DNA from: Lacinutrix sp. Hel_I_90
Lineage (GTDB): Bacteria; Bacteroidota; Bacteroidia; Flavobacteriales; Flavobacteriaceae
Reading direction: 5' to 3'
DNA length: 64,000 nucleotides
NCBI RefSeq assembly: GCF_000934685.1
Contig: NZ_JYNQ01000001.1
Coordinates: 2,654,501 to 2,718,500 of the forward strand
Made by a program: the position numbers and the translations under genes. This document shows, piece by piece, positions 47,297 through 55,551 of the stretch; the first letter of the stretch is position 1, and every line of letters begins with the position of its first letter. Under the pieces are notes generated by a model. It had not been told where the DNA came from and did not search any database. It was given only the letters and a program-made list of their open reading frames with translations.

Positions 47297-47461
47297 TATT
47301 TTTGTTGGGGGCTTGTCCTTAAATAGGGCTAAAGGTTAAACCGCTAATTTAGTAAATAGAAACCGAATAGACGCGAGCGAAACGAACTGGCGAAGCAACA
47401 TTCGTTTGGGTTTTCGTAAGTAGGCTAGTACTAGCCATATATTTTATATGGTGTTAGCAAC
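47286..47461. repeat. Accessory-region repeat, copy A
   Basis: It spans the start codon of the CDF gene and its upstream region. About 127 bp (47287-47410) match 50297-50420 with roughly ten differences, in the same orientation. The copy ends with the perfect palindrome GGCTAGTACTAGCC (47423-47436), an overlapping CCATATA/TATATGG hairpin and GTGTTAGCAAC, 15 bp from the stop of the broken gene at 47477. Confidence 0.85.
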
Positions 47462-47476
47462 TTTTTTTTCCATTAA

Positions 47477-47856
47477 TTAATTCAGAGCGATTTTAGCATT
47501 TTTTATGTCCGAAATCCATTCTTCTGTGTACTCATTTTTTGTTAAGTTGGAAATTCCATTTACGTAATAGTTCCGCAATTCAGTCACAGTCATTTCCCTT
47601 TGAGTTGGTTCAAATTTAATTTTACACTTATTAATTCTCGATAAAATTTTAACCAATTCCGCCATTTTTCTATCGGTTTTTCAAGTCCACTTGCTTTAAA
47701 GACGTTTCCATTGTAATTACAAAACATTTTATTCCGATAATACGTGTTACAGATTGATTTTTTGTCTGTGTATATCAGATTACTGAATAAAATGTAATCA
47801 AGAATATCGTTATCATTCCATTTTTCAGTCGATATATTTATTATTGGGAACGTCAT
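47477..47856 (-). pseudogene. Small gene split by a frameshift
   Basis: The 5' part (ATG at 47854-47856) reads MTFPIINISTEKWNDNDILD ... EKWRNWLKFYREL. An overlapping frame continues INKCKIKFEPTQREMTV ... SDIKNAKIALN to TAA at 47477-47479. A single missing base near 47620-47630 would join them to a protein of about 125 residues. Two separate overlapping genes are less likely because the 3' frame begins inside the 5' one and neither resembles a complete domain. Family unknown. Confidence 0.5.
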
Positions 47857-48223
47857 TTCTCAAGTTCTAAGTAACGTTTTATAATGTTCTGAAAATCATA
47901 GTTTAAAATTCTTGTTTTTAGCGCTTTTTTTGTCTTTTCTTGGCAAACTAAACGTAACCATAGCATAATTCTTTTCTCCCGAAAAAGGAAGAATTGTGGC
48001 TAATGTAAAGTTGATATGGAATCGTTTTAATATTTTATATCAACAGTTACCGAAGTTTGATAATTTTTTCAAAAATCAATGGGTAGTATTACTAATGTTT
48101 TATTCAGGTAGTTCTACCTAGTTTATAACATAAAAATCTATGTATCTTGTTGTTATCATCAGATGTGTAGTAAGATTACGTCACTATCTGTATCATTCAT
48201 GTTCAATTAAACCAATTATAGAT
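47857..48223. other. Intergenic region before the orphan gene
   Basis: No gene seen. AGGTAG-TT-CTACCT at 48106-48119 is a perfect 6-bp dyad about 105 bp before the start of the orphan protein gene and may be an operator. Confidence 0.4.
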
Positions 48224-50218
48224 ATGGCTTCACCACTTAAAGACAACACCTTTCTTTTGCTTTTACAGCTTAAAAAGAAAGACATAAACAACCAACGCTT
48301 AGTGCTTTTAAAGCAATTTTTAAAACAAAAAGGCAACGCAGCAATTACCATTATAAGTGATGCTGTATTTCCGTTAGGTCAAGAGTATTGTGCACTTGTT
48401 ATTCTTAAAACAGATGCAACAACAGCTTTAGAGTCTTATGTTAAAGATTATAAAAACCATTTTAAAATACAAATTCGTCCAGTAAGTGATATAGCTGTAA
48501 ATACAACAGTAAACGCATTTAACTACTGTATTTGTATTGGTCATGATCCTTTGCAAACAGCATTTAGCCAATTGGCTAAAGTATCTGCAGATGCTATAAA
48601 AGAACATGCAAAAGTAGATTTTGAAGCACATGATGAATTTTCAAGTTTATACCTATTACAGGCAACATGTGCTAAGGCTGCGATGAGTTTTGGTAAGCAA
48701 AATACTACTAATAAAAATCTGTGTTTAATGGATGCCATGCCTATGCAGACGTTTCTTGAGATGAAGTTGGATACTTCTAATACAACAGCGCCTAATGATT
48801 CGTTATGTAAAGCAGCAACGAGTCCAAAAATGAAGACCGCTATGTCTGTATTAAATAAAGATGCTAAAGATGCTTATTATTCGGACTCTTATTTTAATCT
48901 AAAAAATACGGTAAAACCTCAAGAATCGTTTACTTCGTCTAATAAATTAACGTATGTATTTCAAAAAAGTACTGGTGTTTTTCGTTTTAAAAATACAAAT
49001 TATGAGAGGCACTATGCTGTAAATTCTAGTTTTCCAAAGCCTAGTGTAGCCATACCACAAATTACAGATGGTTCAGTATCTATTAATCTTTCAAAAAGTA
49101 ATGAATTTACAGTGGAAACACCATTAGCAAAATGGTTAAATGATTTATTGTTTACTAACACCTATGATTTAGATTGGCCAGAAGATCATTATGTAGGAGA
49201 AGAAGCCAGTGCTTATGCTTATATCCTTTCTCAGATTTCTGGAGGCAAAGTACCAAAAGATAATACGGTACATCCTTCTACAATACATAACATTAGTATG
49301 CCTTCTGGAGACCAACCGTTTTCAGAAAAAATATTCTTAAAAGTAAAAACACATTTAGGAACTGTCTGTTCTAGCTTTGGGTATTTAAATGATTGGTATG
49401 CAGACGATGGTCATTTTGATGTGTTGATAAGGGAAATTGCATTGGTTTCGTCACTTAATTTAGAAGCAGCTAGTAGTGAAATGTCTATTGATACAGGTAG
49501 AAGTGTAGAAACGACCTTAGGTCTTATTTTTTCTATTATAAATTCGTTAATTGGTGCAATTCCAGATATTGGACCTCCAATTGCTGCAGCTATAAATTCG
49601 GGTTGGAATGTTGCAAAATATAAGGGAAAATTAGGTGATCCAAATGAACCAATAAAATCTACTGTCTCAGAAATGGCGAATAAGCTATCGGACAGTTTGG
49701 TTGGTCTAATAGATTCTTCGGCTATGATGTATAAAAATATAGCTAGTAATTGGGGCAAGTTAAACACATTTGCAGAGGACGCTATAGCACGACATTATTT
49801 ACCAGAACATGCTTTTGGAACTGAATTTTTTGCTACGAAGAAAACTGCTTTACCATCAGAATTTATTGTTGCAGGCGCAAATGCGTGGTCCATAATATTT
49901 TATCAAGCACTTTTTGCTGCTAAACATACAGTAGATTGTGGTATGGATTATACGTATAATGGTCCAATTTGTAAATTGGATGCTTTAGCAGGAACGTTTA
50001 TGTATACACTACCTGCACGATGGTACGATGTATCTCAAAATATTATGACCGGACATATTGTATTAGCATGTACAACAGATGCACCAAAAAGTGTATTACA
50101 AAAACTTTTTGGTCCTGATGGCTTAGGTGTAGATCCAATTGCTTTTTTTATTGGATTTAATGGATGGCCACAAGTAGAGCCACATTTATTTATAGACTTT
50201 GCATTAATAGATGTTTAA
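48224..50218 (+). CDS. Unrecognised 664-residue soluble protein with a hydrophobic hairpin segment
   Basis: The ATG at 48224 (MASPLKDNTFLLLLQLKKKD) is preferred over one 28 codons upstream, whose extra residues look untranslated. No signal peptide. The N-terminal third (1-110) alternates strand and helix. A strongly hydrophobic Gly/Pro/Ala-rich segment lies at 431-459 (TLGLIFSIINSLIGAIPDIG then PPIAAAINSG), followed by an amphipathic helix (480-520) with SNWGKLNTF. A Trp/Cys-rich C-terminal domain ends the protein. A buried helical hairpin followed by an amphipathic helix recalls pore-forming or secreted toxin-like proteins, but this is an inference. It is antisense to its neighbours and lies between copies A and B of a repeat. 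Confidence 0.8.
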   Translation: MASPLKDNTFLLLLQLKKKDINNQRLVLLKQFLKQKGNAAITIISDAVFPLGQEYCALVILKTDATTALESYVKDYKNHFKIQIRPVSDIAVNTTVNAFNYCICIGHDPLQTAFSQLAKVSADAIKEHAKVDFEAHDEFSSLYLLQATCAKAAMSFGKQNTTNKNLCLMDAMPMQTFLEMKLDTSNTTAPNDSLCKAATSPKMKTAMSVLNKDAKDAYYSDSYFNLKNTVKPQESFTSSNKLTYVFQKSTGVFRFKNTNYERHYAVNSSFPKPSVAIPQITDGSVSINLSKSNEFTVETPLAKWLNDLLFTNTYDLDWPEDHYVGEEASAYAYILSQISGGKVPKDNTVHPSTIHNISMPSGDQPFSEKIFLKVKTHLGTVCSSFGYLNDWYADDGHFDVLIREIALVSSLNLEAASSEMSIDTGRSVETTLGLIFSIINSLIGAIPDIGPPIAAAINSGWNVAKYKGKLGDPNEPIKSTVSEMANKLSDSLVGLIDSSAMMYKNIASNWGKLNTFAEDAIARHYLPEHAFGTEFFATKKTALPSEFIVAGANAWSIIFYQALFAAKHTVDCGMDYTYNGPICKLDALAGTFMYTLPARWYDVSQNIMTGHIVLACTTDAPKSVLQKLFGPDGLGVDPIAFFIGFNGWPQVEPHLFIDFALIDV

Positions 50219-50295
50219 TTAAAATAAGATCTGTGCAGTTTAAGTTAATGGCGTTTTAAAGGGTGGTATGCTCCCAAAAAAAGTGGAGCTCTGTA

Positions 50296-50475
50296 TTTTC
50301 GTTGTTCATTATTTATGTAGGGGGCTTGTCCTTAAATAGGGCTACAGGTTAAAGCGCTAATTTAGTAAATAGAAACCGAATAGCCCCGAGCGAAGCGAAC
50401 TGGCGGAGCAAAATTCGTATGGGGTTATGGTGTGGCTGAAGCGAATTGTAAATGTATATGGCTTTTAGCGTTGGC
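50296..50475. repeat. Accessory-region repeat, copy B
   Basis: It matches copy A from CGTTGTTCATTATTT through TTCGTATGGG with roughly ten differences over 125 bp. It includes a copy of the CDF start (ATGAACAACGAAAA on the minus strand) that leads nowhere. Its other edge (TATATGGCTTTTAGCGTTGG) reaches the stop codon of the restriction enzyme gene. Confidence 0.85.
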
Positions 50476-51861
50476 TTATTTCAGGTATATTTCATCTTTC
50501 ACATAACTTGCGTTTAGCCAAAAACAATGTTTAGTATATTCAGCTAGTCTAGTCAATTTATCCGCAACAGGTAATTCATAAGTGTCTTCTGCATTTCTTG
50601 CGTGTGGTCTAACGTGACTGATTCTATTTTCAGTTTTCTTTGGAAAAAATGTTTTTCGTATTCCTTTGTTGGTTACTTCTTTTACGATTTCTCCTTTTGA
50701 AACAGTTTTAACCATTTCTTCCCAAACATTTTTTGCCTCAAGAATATCAGAATAAGGCATATTCCAAAACTTTACTTTTCGCAAAATCAAATTCTCTCCC
50801 TCAAATTGATAAAACACAAAGAAAAATTTACTTTCTAAAATATTTTTAAAATCTGAATCTTCCCAGTCCGTTTCAACAAGTTCTTGATATTCAAATGTCG
50901 GAAATGAAATATCTTCTTTTGGTAAATTATTTTCTTTAAGCCTAATGGTTTTTACTCGAATATCTGCTTTTTCAAATTCCTCTATTTTTTGACCGAGTTT
51001 AAGTCCTAAAATTGCATTTGTTAGGTTAGCAAAATAGCTTTTTGCATTTTTATTTAAGTCTAAACCTAATTCTTGTTCAATTTGATTTGCGGATTTTCCA
51101 TAAAATGGGTGGAACTTTAATATTACTATTTCTTCTAATGATTGAACTTTATCTAAAATTTCTGGTCGTTCAATTATTTTTCCATAAATCGCAGTTTCTT
51201 CTTGAGCAATATTTGCAATTATGTGATTTACATAACCTTGTTTTAAAGAATAAGCTCTTTGTTTTGCTTGTTCTTCGTTAAAAGGTTGGTTTCTAAATGA
51301 TTTTAGAGCAGTAGAACCTTTTGTACAAGCTCCAAGATAAAATGTATCTCCTTCTGATAATTCGTGAGCTTTTCCATCTTTTATTTTCTGATTGATAAAT
51401 TGCCAATCTTGTTTTATAATTTTTAAATCTTCATTTGGGTATTTCCAACCGTTAACTAATTTAATGACGTAATCAAGTAAATCTAAATCTCTGTCGTGTA
51501 AATAGAAAACTAAAAGCAAATGAGCATTTTTCTTCCAAAATGAACTCGTTTCAAAATCTTCTTTATGAACTTCTAAATAATTTATAATGTTTAAAACAAG
51601 TCTTTCTTTAGAACGGAATTCTCCGTTTTTCAAAGTTTTCAATGGACTTGTCTTAAGTTCCATTCCAACTTCTTTAAAATCGGGTTCAGCATCTGAATTT
51701 GGTTCGTATCCAAAATAAAATTTTTCTAATATCTGACCAAAGTTCCCTTTTCCTTTATATCCGTGTTTCTCAATTTCTACTCCACAAGCTTGTCTTAAAG
51801 TTTGGTCTTTTAGTAATTTAGCAAAATCTATAATTGAATCTGCTGAATTTACATTATACAT
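50476..51861 (-). CDS. Type II restriction endonuclease, Sau3AI family (GATC)
   Basis: 461 residues. Segments typical of R.Sau3AI and MutH-like enzymes are present: DFKEVGMELKTSPLKTLKNG (catalytic DxnExK: the Asp of EPDF, then E and K of ELKT), SKERLVLNIINY, GKAHELSEGDTFYLGACTKG, FRNQP and AKQRAYSLKQGY in the first half, and a second half ending HVRPH ... FWLNASYVKDEIYLK. It should cleave 5'-GATC-3'. The start overlaps the methyltransferase gene by 8 bp, so the two are translationally coupled. Confidence 0.93.
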   Translation of the reverse strand: MYNVNSADSIIDFAKLLKDQTLRQACGVEIEKHGYKGKGNFGQILEKFYFGYEPNSDAEPDFKEVGMELKTSPLKTLKNGEFRSKERLVLNIINYLEVHKEDFETSSFWKKNAHLLLVFYLHDRDLDLLDYVIKLVNGWKYPNEDLKIIKQDWQFINQKIKDGKAHELSEGDTFYLGACTKGSTALKSFRNQPFNEEQAKQRAYSLKQGYVNHIIANIAQEETAIYGKIIERPEILDKVQSLEEIVILKFHPFYGKSANQIEQELGLDLNKNAKSYFANLTNAILGLKLGQKIEEFEKADIRVKTIRLKENNLPKEDISFPTFEYQELVETDWEDSDFKNILESKFFFVFYQFEGENLILRKVKFWNMPYSDILEAKNVWEEMVKTVSKGEIVKEVTNKGIRKTFFPKKTENRISHVRPHARNAEDTYELPVADKLTRLAEYTKHCFWLNASYVKDEIYLK

Positions 51862-53101
51862 ACTTAAATTGATTTATCTGTTTATAAAGTTCTTCTCCAA
51901 TTTTTTCAATTACTCCAACAACTAAAGCATTTCCCATAAAAAATGCACGTTTTGTATCTGTAATTCCTTCAAGTTTTGTGTGATTATCTGGAAACATATT
52001 TAATCTTTCCAATTCTATTGGTGTTAATCTTCGCAAACCTCGATCAGAAACAATTACGTGTTTAAATCTTGAAGCTGATTTTCCACCTTCTCCAGTTATA
52101 ATAGTTCTTGACGCATTATCTAAAGCGTCTGGATAAATCATTCCGCCTTCTGAATATTTGTAAACAAAACCATCTGGTGATTTACGCTCTATGGTTTTAG
52201 CACCTTTTAGATATTCCCACTTATCTTTATCTTTTTCATCTATGAAAAATTCAGAAGTTACTTCTCCATTTTGTAAAACATCTCCTAAAACAGTTTTTTC
52301 TCCGTCATAATTTGGGACTGTTTTAGTTGTATAAACTTTACCTTTTATAAGTAAACCAGTATTTTGAAAAGGTGATAATTTTCCGTTTTTATTGAAATCG
52401 TTAGTTATTTCTACTAAATCTCCTGTTAATTCAACTTCTTGAATTGAATCTGTTTTAACTACAGGAAAAGCATTTGCAATAGTTCCTTCTTCTGTTAGCC
52501 AATTTATTTTTTTAGCTTTTTGAAGTCTTTTGTAAACGTCTGTGGATTTATGATAGCCAATAAAGAAAACACGTCTTCTTCTTTGTGGCATTCCATATTC
52601 CGCTGCATTTATTACACGCCACTCTACTGCGTAACCTAAATCATTTAAACTTTGTAGCATAACTGCAAAATCGCGACCTCTTTGTTTTGCTGGCGATTTT
52701 AAAAGTCTATCAACATTTTCTAAAAACAAGTATTTCGGTTTGTTTTTTTTGTTTTCTAAAATTTGGTGAATTGACCACCAAAGAACACCTTTTTTACCTT
52801 TTAAACCTTTTGAGTTATGCAATGTGGTTGCCACAGAATAATCTTGACAAGGAAATCCACCAACCAATAAATCGTGATCAGGAATTTCTTCTACGTTTCT
52901 CGTTACAACTTCATTAATATCTTCGTTTGAGTGATTTTCTTTTCCGAACCTCTCTTCATAAACTTTGGAAGCGTGCTGCAATTTGGTTGACGGTTCCCAT
53001 TGGTTGCTCCAAACCACTTCGTAATTGCTTTTTTCAAGTCCAAGACGAAATCCTCCAACTCCTGCAAATAATTCAGCAACTTTCATTTTCTTATTTTCCA
53101 T
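51854..53101 (-). CDS. DNA (cytosine-5-)methyltransferase of the GATC restriction-modification system
   Basis: 415 residues. Motif I FAGVGGFRLGL, motif IV with catalytic C85 in GGFPCQDYS, motif VI LENVDRLL, motif VIII QRRRRVFFIGY, and C-terminal motifs IX-X (LRRLTPIELERL and FMGNALVVGVIEKIGEEL) are all present. It protects GATC by methylating the cytosine (inferred from its Sau3AI-type partner). It overlaps the controller gene by 11 bp and the nuclease gene by 8 bp. Confidence 0.95.
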   Translation of the reverse strand: MENKKMKVAELFAGVGGFRLGLEKSNYEVVWSNQWEPSTKLQHASKVYEERFGKENHSNEDINEVVTRNVEEIPDHDLLVGGFPCQDYSVATTLHNSKGLKGKKGVLWWSIHQILENKKNKPKYLFLENVDRLLKSPAKQRGRDFAVMLQSLNDLGYAVEWRVINAAEYGMPQRRRRVFFIGYHKSTDVYKRLQKAKKINWLTEEGTIANAFPVVKTDSIQEVELTGDLVEITNDFNKNGKLSPFQNTGLLIKGKVYTTKTVPNYDGEKTVLGDVLQNGEVTSEFFIDEKDKDKWEYLKGAKTIERKSPDGFVYKYSEGGMIYPDALDNASRTIITGEGGKSASRFKHVIVSDRGLRRLTPIELERLNMFPDNHTKLEGITDTKRAFFMGNALVVGVIEKIGEELYKQINQFKYV

Positions 53102-53399
53102 TTTCTTGAGCTTTATAATAGTTGATTTTTTCTTCTGCTACTTTCAGAATCTCGGAAGTAGATTCTGTGTATTTTAATTCTTCCGCAATTTTTTCAGAGT
53201 ACCAATTTATTATCAGTTCACTTTCGGGAAGTCCGTAAAACTTTGCAAGTCTTACGATTTGTTCCATTGTCGGTTTTCTTTCGTTTTTCTCGAATTTACT
53301 AATCAGAGATTGGTCAATATCTACTTCAGCCGCAACTTTTCGCAGTATCAATTCTTTTTCCTCTCTGGCACATTTTAAAGTGTCGCCTAATGTTTTCAT
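53091..53399 (-). CDS. XRE-family helix-turn-helix regulator (controller protein)
   Basis: 102 residues. An N-terminal Cro/CI helix-turn-helix (about 4-60: LGDTLKCAREEKELILRKVA, then IDQSLISKFEKNER) and a C-terminal helix. First gene of the three-gene restriction-modification operon. Controller proteins delay nuclease expression after entry to a new cell. A dyad 18-30 bp before its start codon fits autoregulation. Confidence 0.88.
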   Translation of the reverse strand: MKTLGDTLKCAREEKELILRKVAAEVDIDQSLISKFEKNERKPTMEQIVRLAKFYGLPESELIINWYSEKIAEELKYTESTSEILKVAEEKINYYKAQENGK

Positions 53400-53416
53400 T
53401 GGTCAAAATTGTTTTA

Positions 53417-53429
53417 GACAAATATTGTC
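53417..53429. promoter_or_regulatory. Candidate operator of the restriction-modification controller
   Basis: GACAA-ATA-TTGTC is a perfect 5-bp dyad with a 3-bp centre, 18 bp before the controller's start codon. Related half-sites (GGTCAAAA and TTTTAGAC) flank it. Confidence 0.55.
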
Positions 53430-53898
53430 CAAATTTATAAAAACATTTTGAATTTCCAAGATTTAATTCGGATTATTTTTCGGATTGTGTGGTGGGAAAA
53501 GGCAAGCTCTTTTTGTTTTTTAAGGCACGAGAAAAATACAATGTGCTTGACTGTGCGTTGGACTTTTCAGCTTGCACCTAACAGCAGTATAATGAACATT
53601 AGGTTCATTATCTCTTTTATATATACAAATCTAAGGTATTTATAATAAAAAGATTACGGTTTTTTAGTACGATAGCCGTTTTATGAGATTTAAAAACGAC
53701 AAGAATGTACTGGTTTTCTCTAGGATTCAATTGTTATAACTTTACAATGGGGAAGTGAGTCGTAGCAATAAACTTACAGATTTAATTTTAGCCTGAATGC
53801 CATTAAAAAAAATCATATTAAATTAATTTTTAATTGAAAAAAATGTATTTCATTTGCCTTTAAAATTTTATGCTTATTTTTATAACATATTATAATAG
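53430..53898. other. Intergenic region between the restriction-modification operon and the polyamine leader
   Basis: About 470 bp, very AT-rich toward the right. A plus-strand frame near 53448 lacks coding character. GTGCGTTGGAC ... CACCTAACAGC (about 53546-53585) is a partial inverted pair like those bordering mobile islands. No firm promoter for the polyamine operon was found. Confidence 0.45.
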
Positions 53899-54078
53899 TT
53901 GGACAATTTGAAACCCGTTTCTGTGTTCGGGCTTTTGAACGCTAAGAAGTCATATTCAAAAGCTGCTTATCGTTTAAGTGACCGAATTTTAAAATTAACT
54001 TCTGCTTTTGCATCTATTGTTGCGAGTCAGCATCACTATGGGTTTGTAGCTACGACAGAAAATCAAATTCAAGTTTGA
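53899..54078 (+). CDS. Candidate 59-codon leader peptide upstream of arginine decarboxylase
   Basis: A stop codon (TAG, 53896-53898) is followed directly by TTG and 59 open codons to TGA at 54076-54078. Other possible starts are TTG 53908 and GTG 53923. The product includes GLLNAKKSYSKAAYRLSDRI and ends FVATTENQIQV. Its amino-acid composition is typical of protein, unlike the AT-rich DNA on both sides. It has no ATG start, so simple ORF finders would miss it. Its last codons and stop form part of a 10-bp hairpin. Position and layout recall leader peptides such as E. coli SpeFL before ornithine decarboxylase; that parallel is inference. Confidence 0.5.
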   Translation: MDNLKPVSVFGLLNAKKSYSKAAYRLSDRILKLTSAFASIVASQHHYGFVATTENQIQV

Positions 54079-54083
54079 TTTTC
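54058..54083 (+). promoter_or_regulatory. Hairpin over the stop codon of the leader frame
   Basis: GAAAATCAAA (54058-54067) and TTTGATTTTC (54074-54083) are perfect 10-bp arms around TTCAAG. The leader stop codon TGA (54076-54078) lies in the right arm, so a ribosome terminating or stalling there would melt the hairpin. No strong T-run follows. Confidence 0.6.
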
Positions 54084-54153
54084 CACTATTATTGTTTATA
54101 CTGGAGCGCTTTTAGCTTCTAAATCTCACTCATACTACTATTAAACATAATAA

Positions 54154-55551
54154 ATGAATACAAAATACATAGATTTAATTAGTCAAACATTCGATTTCCC
54201 TCAAGAAGAATTTAAAGTCGATAATAACAAATTAAGTTTTCACGACATTGATTTAATGGGCTTAGTCGAAGAATATGGCGGTCCTTTGAAATTCACCTAT
54301 CTCCCTCAAATTTCTAATAACATCAACCGTGCAAAACAATGGTTTGCTGATGCTATAGAAAAAAACAATTATAAAGGGAAATACAATTACTGCTACTGTA
54401 CCAAAAGCTCACATTTTAAACATGTGTTAAATGAAGCATTAAAAAATGACATTCATATCGAGACCTCTTCGGCTTTTGATATTGATATTGTAGAAAATCT
54501 AAAAGCAGAAGGCAAAATTACAAACGATACTTATGTGATAAGTAACGGTTTTAAGCGTGCGCAATATGTCACCAATATTGCCAGATTAATAAATGAAGGC
54601 CATAAAAACTGTATCCCTATAATAGACAATTACGAAGAAATCGATTTGCTTTCAGAGGAGGTAAAGGGTAAGTTTAATATTGGGATTCGTATCGCTTCAG
54701 AAGAAGAACCAAAATTCGAGTTTTATACCTCGCGCTTAGGTATTGGTTATAAAAATATTGTTCCTTTTTACAATAAACTAGTGAAAGGTAATAAGAAAGT
54801 AAAACTTAAAATGTTACACTTTTTTATTAATACAGGAATTCGTGATAATGCCTATTACTGGAATGAGTTGCACAAATGTTTAAAGGTTTATACGAGTTTA
54901 AAGAAAATATGTCCTAGCTTAGATAGCTTAAACATTGGTGGCGGATTTCCAATTAAAAATTCATTAGCCTTTGACTTTGATTATGAATACATGATTGATG
55001 AAATTGTACATCAAATTAAAACAACCTGTGAGGCAGAAGATGTTGCAGTGCCAAACATTTTTACAGAGTTTGGTAGCTTTACTGTTGGCGAAAGTGGTGG
55101 TGCCATTTATGAAGTGCTTTACCAAAAACAACAAAACGATCGTGAAAAGTGGAATATGATTAACTCGTCGTTTATTACCACATTACCAGATACCTGGGCA
55201 ATTAATAAGCGTTTTATCATGTTGCCAATAAACCGTTGGAACGACTCTTATGAACGCGTTTTACTGGGTGGTTTAACTTGCGATAGTGATGATTATTACA
55301 ATAGTGAGCAACATATGAATGCCATTTATTTACCAAAATACAACAGAGACAAACCTTTATATATTGGCTTTTTTAATACAGGAGCGTACCAAGAAACCAT
55401 AGGAGGGTTTGGTGGTTTACAACACTGTTTAATACCGTCGCCAAAGCATATTTTAATTGATAGAGATGAAGACGGCAACTTGACAACAAAATTATTTAGT
55501 GAACAACAAAAAAGTGAAGACTTACTTAAAATTTTAGGCTATGCAAACTAA
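54154..55551 (+). CDS. speA: Arginine decarboxylase (PLP fold III type)
   Basis: 465 residues. N-terminal alanine-racemase-like barrel with the PLP lysine in YCYCTKSSHF (about residue 90), LNIGGGFP for phosphate binding, a glutamate in FTEFGSFTVGESGG and the C-terminal active-site Cys in GGLTCDSDD. It is shorter than E. coli SpeA (about 660) and of the type found in Bacteroidota. It makes agmatine from arginine. Agmatinase follows with an 11-bp overlap, confirming the pathway. Confidence 0.9.
   Translation: MNTKYIDLISQTFDFPQEEFKVDNNKLSFHDIDLMGLVEEYGGPLKFTYLPQISNNINRAKQWFADAIEKNNYKGKYNYCYCTKSSHFKHVLNEALKNDIHIETSSAFDIDIVENLKAEGKITNDTYVISNGFKRAQYVTNIARLINEGHKNCIPIIDNYEEIDLLSEEVKGKFNIGIRIASEEEPKFEFYTSRLGIGYKNIVPFYNKLVKGNKKVKLKMLHFFINTGIRDNAYYWNELHKCLKVYTSLKKICPSLDSLNIGGGFPIKNSLAFDFDYEYMIDEIVHQIKTTCEAEDVAVPNIFTEFGSFTVGESGGAIYEVLYQKQQNDREKWNMINSSFITTLPDTWAINKRFIMLPINRWNDSYERVLLGGLTCDSDDYYNSEQHMNAIYLPKYNRDKPLYIGFFNTGAYQETIGGFGGLQHCLIPSPKHILIDRDEDGNLTTKLFSEQQKSEDLLKILGYAN

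Noticed and set aside
50255-50290. End of an IS3-type insertion sequence
   Set aside because: CTCCCAAAAAAAGTGGAG resembles such ends, but no transposase remnant or matching end was found.
45955-50475. Classical integron attC sites
   Set aside because: The GTTRRRY and RYYYAAC boxes are not in the required order or spacing and no integrase is present in the window. Only the cassette-like layout is retained as a finding.
53448-53645. 65-codon plus-strand gene after the restriction-modification operon
   Set aside because: Skewed composition and no conserved-looking features.
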